Of a DNA stretch of 14,425 bases, positions 11,733 to 14,425 are shown piece by piece. Both the position numbers and the translations under genes were made by a program. The notes below the pieces were generated by a model. That model worked only from the letters and a program-made list of their open reading frames with translations, searched no databases and was not told where the DNA came from. The stretch is from an uncultured Mollicutes bacterium (lineage in GTDB: Bacteria > Bacillota_I > Bacilli_A > RFN20 > CAG-449): the NCBI GenBank assembly GCA_900551385.1, contig URVS01000012.1, forward strand, positions 1-14,425, read 5' to 3'. Numbering within the stretch: the first letter of the stretch is position 1; every line of letters starts with the position of its first letter.

Positions 11733-14423
11733 CTATTCTTCTTCTTTTTTGCCTTTAATATTAGCAAAGATCATTAAACCTAAGCTTGCAGCTAAGACAA
11801 CACTAAAAGTACCAGTTAAAACATTAAACATAATTTGCCATGATGGAATAACATTAATAACAGTAACACTACCATCCATACCATTTAAAAGATTTGAATT
11901 TGCATATGCATACCATTGATATTTCATATTAATATGTAAATGTTCATTTAATAATTTATCTTTTGCAATATTTGTTGCTTCATAATCAACCCATTCAGTT
12001 TTTAAATCAGCCGAAGCACCACGACCATTAGCCATCATTGTAACGCCACCTAAGATACATTCACCAGGTAAGAAATAGTTTTGTCCATTAACCATATCGG
12101 TAGAAATTAATCCTTTGTAGCCCCATTCTTTTCTTAAAATATTTTGCATTAATCCTTCGTGAGCGTTTAAGTTAGAGCAGCCAATTCTATTAAAAGCAGT
12201 CATTGTAGCTAAACATTCACCAGATTCATATGCTTTTTGGAAAGATCTTAATTCTGTTTCACGGGCTGTTTGTTCAGTCATATATTCAGAAAGACCATAT
12301 CTATTAAATTCAATAGCGTTGAAAGCAAAGTGTTTTGGACCAATTAAACAACCAAATTCTCTACCACCTGATACCATTTCCTTCAATGAATATGATGATA
12401 AAATTGGATCTTCTGTAAAGTATTCATGTGTACGTCCTTCATATGGTGAACGATGTAAGTTAGCTCCACCAGCCCAAATAGTTGCACCACCATTCCATAT
12501 AGAATGATTACCAATTAATTGTCCAGCACCTCTTTGAATGTCTTTATCAAATGTAGCAGCAATTAATGGAGCATTAGGCATAGAAGCTTTATATCCAATC
12601 CATTGAGAATCTTCAGCAAGTTTATAAGGAGAATTTTCTAAAATTGTATATCCTTGATTAATACCAAATGATGAGAAACCATTAGGACCATCAGCTTGTC
12701 TATTTCTTGGATTTGCAATTTCTTCAATTGTCCAAGTTGTATTACCACCAACTGCAATAATTTTAACTGCGTTATCTAATTTAATTTGATTAACAAAGTC
12801 ATCCCATCTAGGATCATCCCAACTTGCACCTTTCATATCAGCAAGAGTATAACTTGTTTTTGTTGAACCCCAAACTGTTTTAACATCATCATTTTTTTGA
12901 ATAACGTGTTTTTTATTACGCAATTCTTTAATCATTTCCGCATTTGGAGTGACATATTGTCTTGTTGGATATGTTTTATCCCAGTTATTTCTTGATAAGT
13001 ATGTTATTGCACCAGGTTGGTAGTAATTTAAATCAGCATTATCTAATTGATTTTGAATTAATACTTTTCCACCTTTAGATCTACCAAACAATGATGAATT
13101 TTCTGATCCATATCTATACATTACTGCATTACTTGCATTGCCATTTTCATCCATTCCATCACTTGTTGTTTTTCCCATTTTTGCAAGAACATTATTTATT
13201 GCTTCATGAGCACCATTACCAACTGAGAAATAATAATCACCTTCTGCTAAAATATAACCACCTTTGACACCATCATGTTCAAGTTCATTATCATATGATG
13301 TGGCATCAGATAAATCAGCAGTAATCTTAAATGTTCTTTTTTCTCCAGCTTTAATAGTAGGTGTTTTTTGATAATCAAGTAATTGGATTGCAGCTTTTTC
13401 AATTCTATCATTAGCCTTTCTTGGTAAAGAAACATATAATTCAATAGCATCTTTTCCATCAACATTGCCAGTATTTTGAACATCAACAATCGCAGTCACT
13501 ATTTTATCTGAAGTATTTACTTCAAGACTCTTTAATTCTTGTTTAAATGTTGTATACGATCCACCATAACCAAATGTATAGCTAACTTCATCATTATATT
13601 TCCAAGATGTTGCACCTTCTTTAGCACCTTTAGCTGAAGATGCATTTGAAGAAGGATTAACAATAGTATCAAAATATCTTGTTTCATAATATTTATAACC
13701 AGTATAAATACCTTCTTGATAAACTGTATAAGCTGAAGCTCTTAAATTATCAGCACTTACAGCAGTCCAACCATCTTTATTATTTGTAATTTTATCTTCT
13801 GCAGTTGTAGCAATTTCATCTAAATTACTATATGAGAAAATACCCCAGTTTTGTGCAGCAGGTGAAACAGATATATCACTAGCGTATGTGTCAGGTAATT
13901 TTCCTGAAGGATTAATTGTGCCATCTAGGATCTTTGGTACAGCATTCATTCCATAAGTACCAGTTGTACCAATCCATAATATAGCATCAATTCCTTCATC
14001 ACGTTTAAGTTCATCAATTTCCATAGGTGAATTTGAATTGATTAAGACAACAACTTTATCACCTTGAGCAACGTGAGCCTCAAATCCTTTTCCGTCAAGG
14101 CTAACCGTATCCATACCAATGTGCATCAATAGCTCCACGCCTTCTTCAGAAACGATACCGACTGCGTGCTTAGTTGGGAAGAGTACTGTCACTGTCCCAT
14201 TGACTGGTGAAACCAATTCACCTTGACTTGGTTCAATCACGACACCTTGTCCCATGACACCTGATGAGAAGACAGGATCTGTTGCTTGGCTAAGCGGTTT
14301 AACTTGGCCAGCAAGTGGGCTAACAACCTCTGCTGATTCAGCAAGAACAGTTGGAGTCGCAGTATGTGATGCAAATTCAGCCTCTTCTTGAGCTGCAAAT
14401 TCTTCCTTAAGTTCTGTATCATC
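11733..14423 (-). CDS. Membrane-anchored GH3 glycosidase, 5' end replaced by a PTS EIIA sequence (partial, chimeric)
   Basis: One open frame running off the right edge; the ATG at 14255 is internal to the EIIA domain and not a true start. From about 14055 down it is a GH3 beta-glycosidase with the permuted domain order: second half of the alpha/beta sandwich (VVVLINSNSP, ILDGTINPSGKLPDTYASD), a fibronectin-III-like domain (VQNTGNVDGKDAIELYVSLP, YYFSVGNGAHE), then the TIM barrel with ADGPNGFSS, GRTHEYFTEDPILSSYSLKE, IGPKHFAFNAIEFNR and GLISTDMVNGQ. The D of TDM (codon 12098-12096) is the expected nucleophile. A final helix at 11825-11757 followed by KGKKEEE anchors it in the membrane, so the enzyme probably faces outward on plant or host glycosides. 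The first half of the sandwich and any N-terminal export signal are missing, replaced by EIIA. The downstream four-helix protein is translationally coupled. Confidence 0.85.
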   Translation of the reverse strand, partial: DDTELKEEFAAQEEAEFASHTATPTVLAESAEVVSPLAGQVKPLSQATDPVFSSGVMGQGVVIEPSQGELVSPVNGTVTVLFPTKHAVGIVSEEGVELLMHIGMDTVSLDGKGFEAHVAQGDKVVVLINSNSPMEIDELKRDEGIDAILWIGTTGTYGMNAVPKILDGTINPSGKLPDTYASDISVSPAAQNWGIFSYSNLDEIATTAEDKITNNKDGWTAVSADNLRASAYTVYQEGIYTGYKYYETRYFDTIVNPSSNASSAKGAKEGATSWKYNDEVSYTFGYGGSYTTFKQELKSLEVNTSDKIVTAIVDVQNTGNVDGKDAIELYVSLPRKANDRIEKAAIQLLDYQKTPTIKAGEKRTFKITADLSDATSYDNELEHDGVKGGYILAEGDYYFSVGNGAHEAINNVLAKMGKTTSDGMDENGNASNAVMYRYGSENSSLFGRSKGGKVLIQNQLDNADLNYYQPGAITYLSRNNWDKTYPTRQYVTPNAEMIKELRNKKHVIQKNDDVKTVWGSTKTSYTLADMKGASWDDPRWDDFVNQIKLDNAVKIIAVGGNTTWTIEEIANPRNRQADGPNGFSSFGINQGYTILENSPYKLAEDSQWIGYKASMPNAPLIAATFDKDIQRGAGQLIGNHSIWNGGATIWAGGANLHRSPYEGRTHEYFTEDPILSSYSLKEMVSGGREFGCLIGPKHFAFNAIEFNRYGLSEYMTEQTARETELRSFQKAYESGECLATMTAFNRIGCSNLNAHEGLMQNILRKEWGYKGLISTDMVNGQNYFLPGECILGGVTMMANGRGASADLKTEWVDYEATNIAKDKLLNEHLHINMKYQWYAYANSNLLNGMDGSVTVINVIPSWQIMFNVLTGTFSVVLAASLGLMIFANIKGKKEEE
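14056..14423 (-). other. PTS EIIA (glucose-type) domain segment of foreign, streptococcal-like character
   Basis: The frame reads an acidic linker (DDTELKEEFAAQEEAEF), then SPLAGQVKPLSQATDPVFSS, VMGQGVVIEPSQGELVSPVN, FPTKHAVGIVSEEGVELLMH and IGMDTVSLDGKGFEAHVAQG DKV. These are the full signature of the EIIA-Glc/Crr family, with the active-site His in LLMHIG and the second conserved His in TKHA. The linker suggests it was the C-terminal domain of a multidomain PTS permease or a LacS-type carrier. The last EIIA strands after GDKV (normally AGQ.L...D) are absent, cut at the GH3 junction. Hand-counted GC is 28/60 at 14101-14160 and 30/60 at 14281-14340, against 19/60 at 13981-14040, so it does not match the rest of the window. 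Confidence 0.85.
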
Positions 14424-14425
14424 TT

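Noticed and set aside
11701..12507. Plus-strand frames opposite the GH3 and membrane protein genes
   Set aside because: Antisense to GH3 coding sequence with no recognisable motif or start signal.
13247..13489. Minus-strand 80-codon frame within the GH3 gene
   Set aside because: Out-of-frame overlap with the conserved FnIII-like domain; product is Leu/Met-rich with no start signal.
14253..14255. ATG at 14255 as start of the GH3 gene
   Set aside because: It is the internal Met of the conserved GVMGQG motif of EIIA; 56 further in-frame codons upstream encode the preceding EIIA residues and linker.
14237..14422. Minus-strand 61-codon frame at the right edge
   Set aside because: Overlaps the EIIA domain in another frame; the EIIA frame carries the conserved family motifs and is open to the edge.
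1..14425. CRISPR array, defence island, prophage or transposon
   Set aside because: No regularly spaced repeats, transposase, integrase, terminal inverted repeats or target duplications were seen; the anomalies are limited to the GH78 lesion and the right-edge junction.

Overview
The window is AT-rich Firmicutes-type DNA. Intergenic regions are almost pure A/T, most genes have GGAG/GAGG ribosome-binding sites, intrinsic terminators are clear, and the standard code is used. The gene set (L-rhamnose catabolism, a GPH-family sugar symporter, a membrane-anchored GH3 glycosidase, UDP-galactopyranose mutase) suggests a low-GC gut bacterium related to Erysipelotrichales/Mollicutes-like Bacilli. That placement is inference; no marker gene is present.

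Layout, left to right. (1) The 5' end of a family 2 glycosyltransferase runs off the left edge (minus strand). It is divergent from a membrane 4Fe-4S protein of NapH type (plus strand). (2) A bidirectional terminator separates that gene from a minus-strand operon transcribed rhaB-rhaA-rhaD-glf: rhamnulokinase, L-rhamnose isomerase, rhamnulose-1-phosphate aldolase, then UDP-galactopyranose mutase. (3) A divergent AraC-family regulator faces rhaB. The spacer between them carries two near-identical 15-bp elements, candidate operators. (4) A second terminator separates the regulator from a convergent GPH-family transporter. The transporter's roughly 320-bp upstream region holds a cre-like site, a small palindrome, stem-loops and a possible leader ORF. 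(5) Further upstream on the minus strand lies a GH78 alpha-L-rhamnosidase broken in its middle: N-terminal part, a short patch and C-terminal part lie in three different frames. Before it come a four-helix membrane protein and a large GH3 glycosidase with permuted domain order and a C-terminal membrane anchor.

How it fits together (inference): the GH3 enzyme trims glycosides at the cell surface, the symporter imports a rhamnoside or rhamnose, the cytoplasmic GH78 would release L-rhamnose, and RhaA, RhaB and RhaD convert it to dihydroxyacetone phosphate and L-lactaldehyde under the AraC-type regulator. In this copy GH78 looks inactivated or is mis-sequenced.

The strongest anomaly is at the right edge. 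From about 14050 onward the sequence becomes visibly more GC-rich and encodes a streptococcal-looking PTS EIIA domain. It is joined in frame to the middle of the GH3 C-domain across a roughly 10-base stretch that both partners could share. This is most likely a chimeric assembly join rather than a natural fusion. I found no rRNA, tRNA, CRISPR array, insertion sequence or new defence system.
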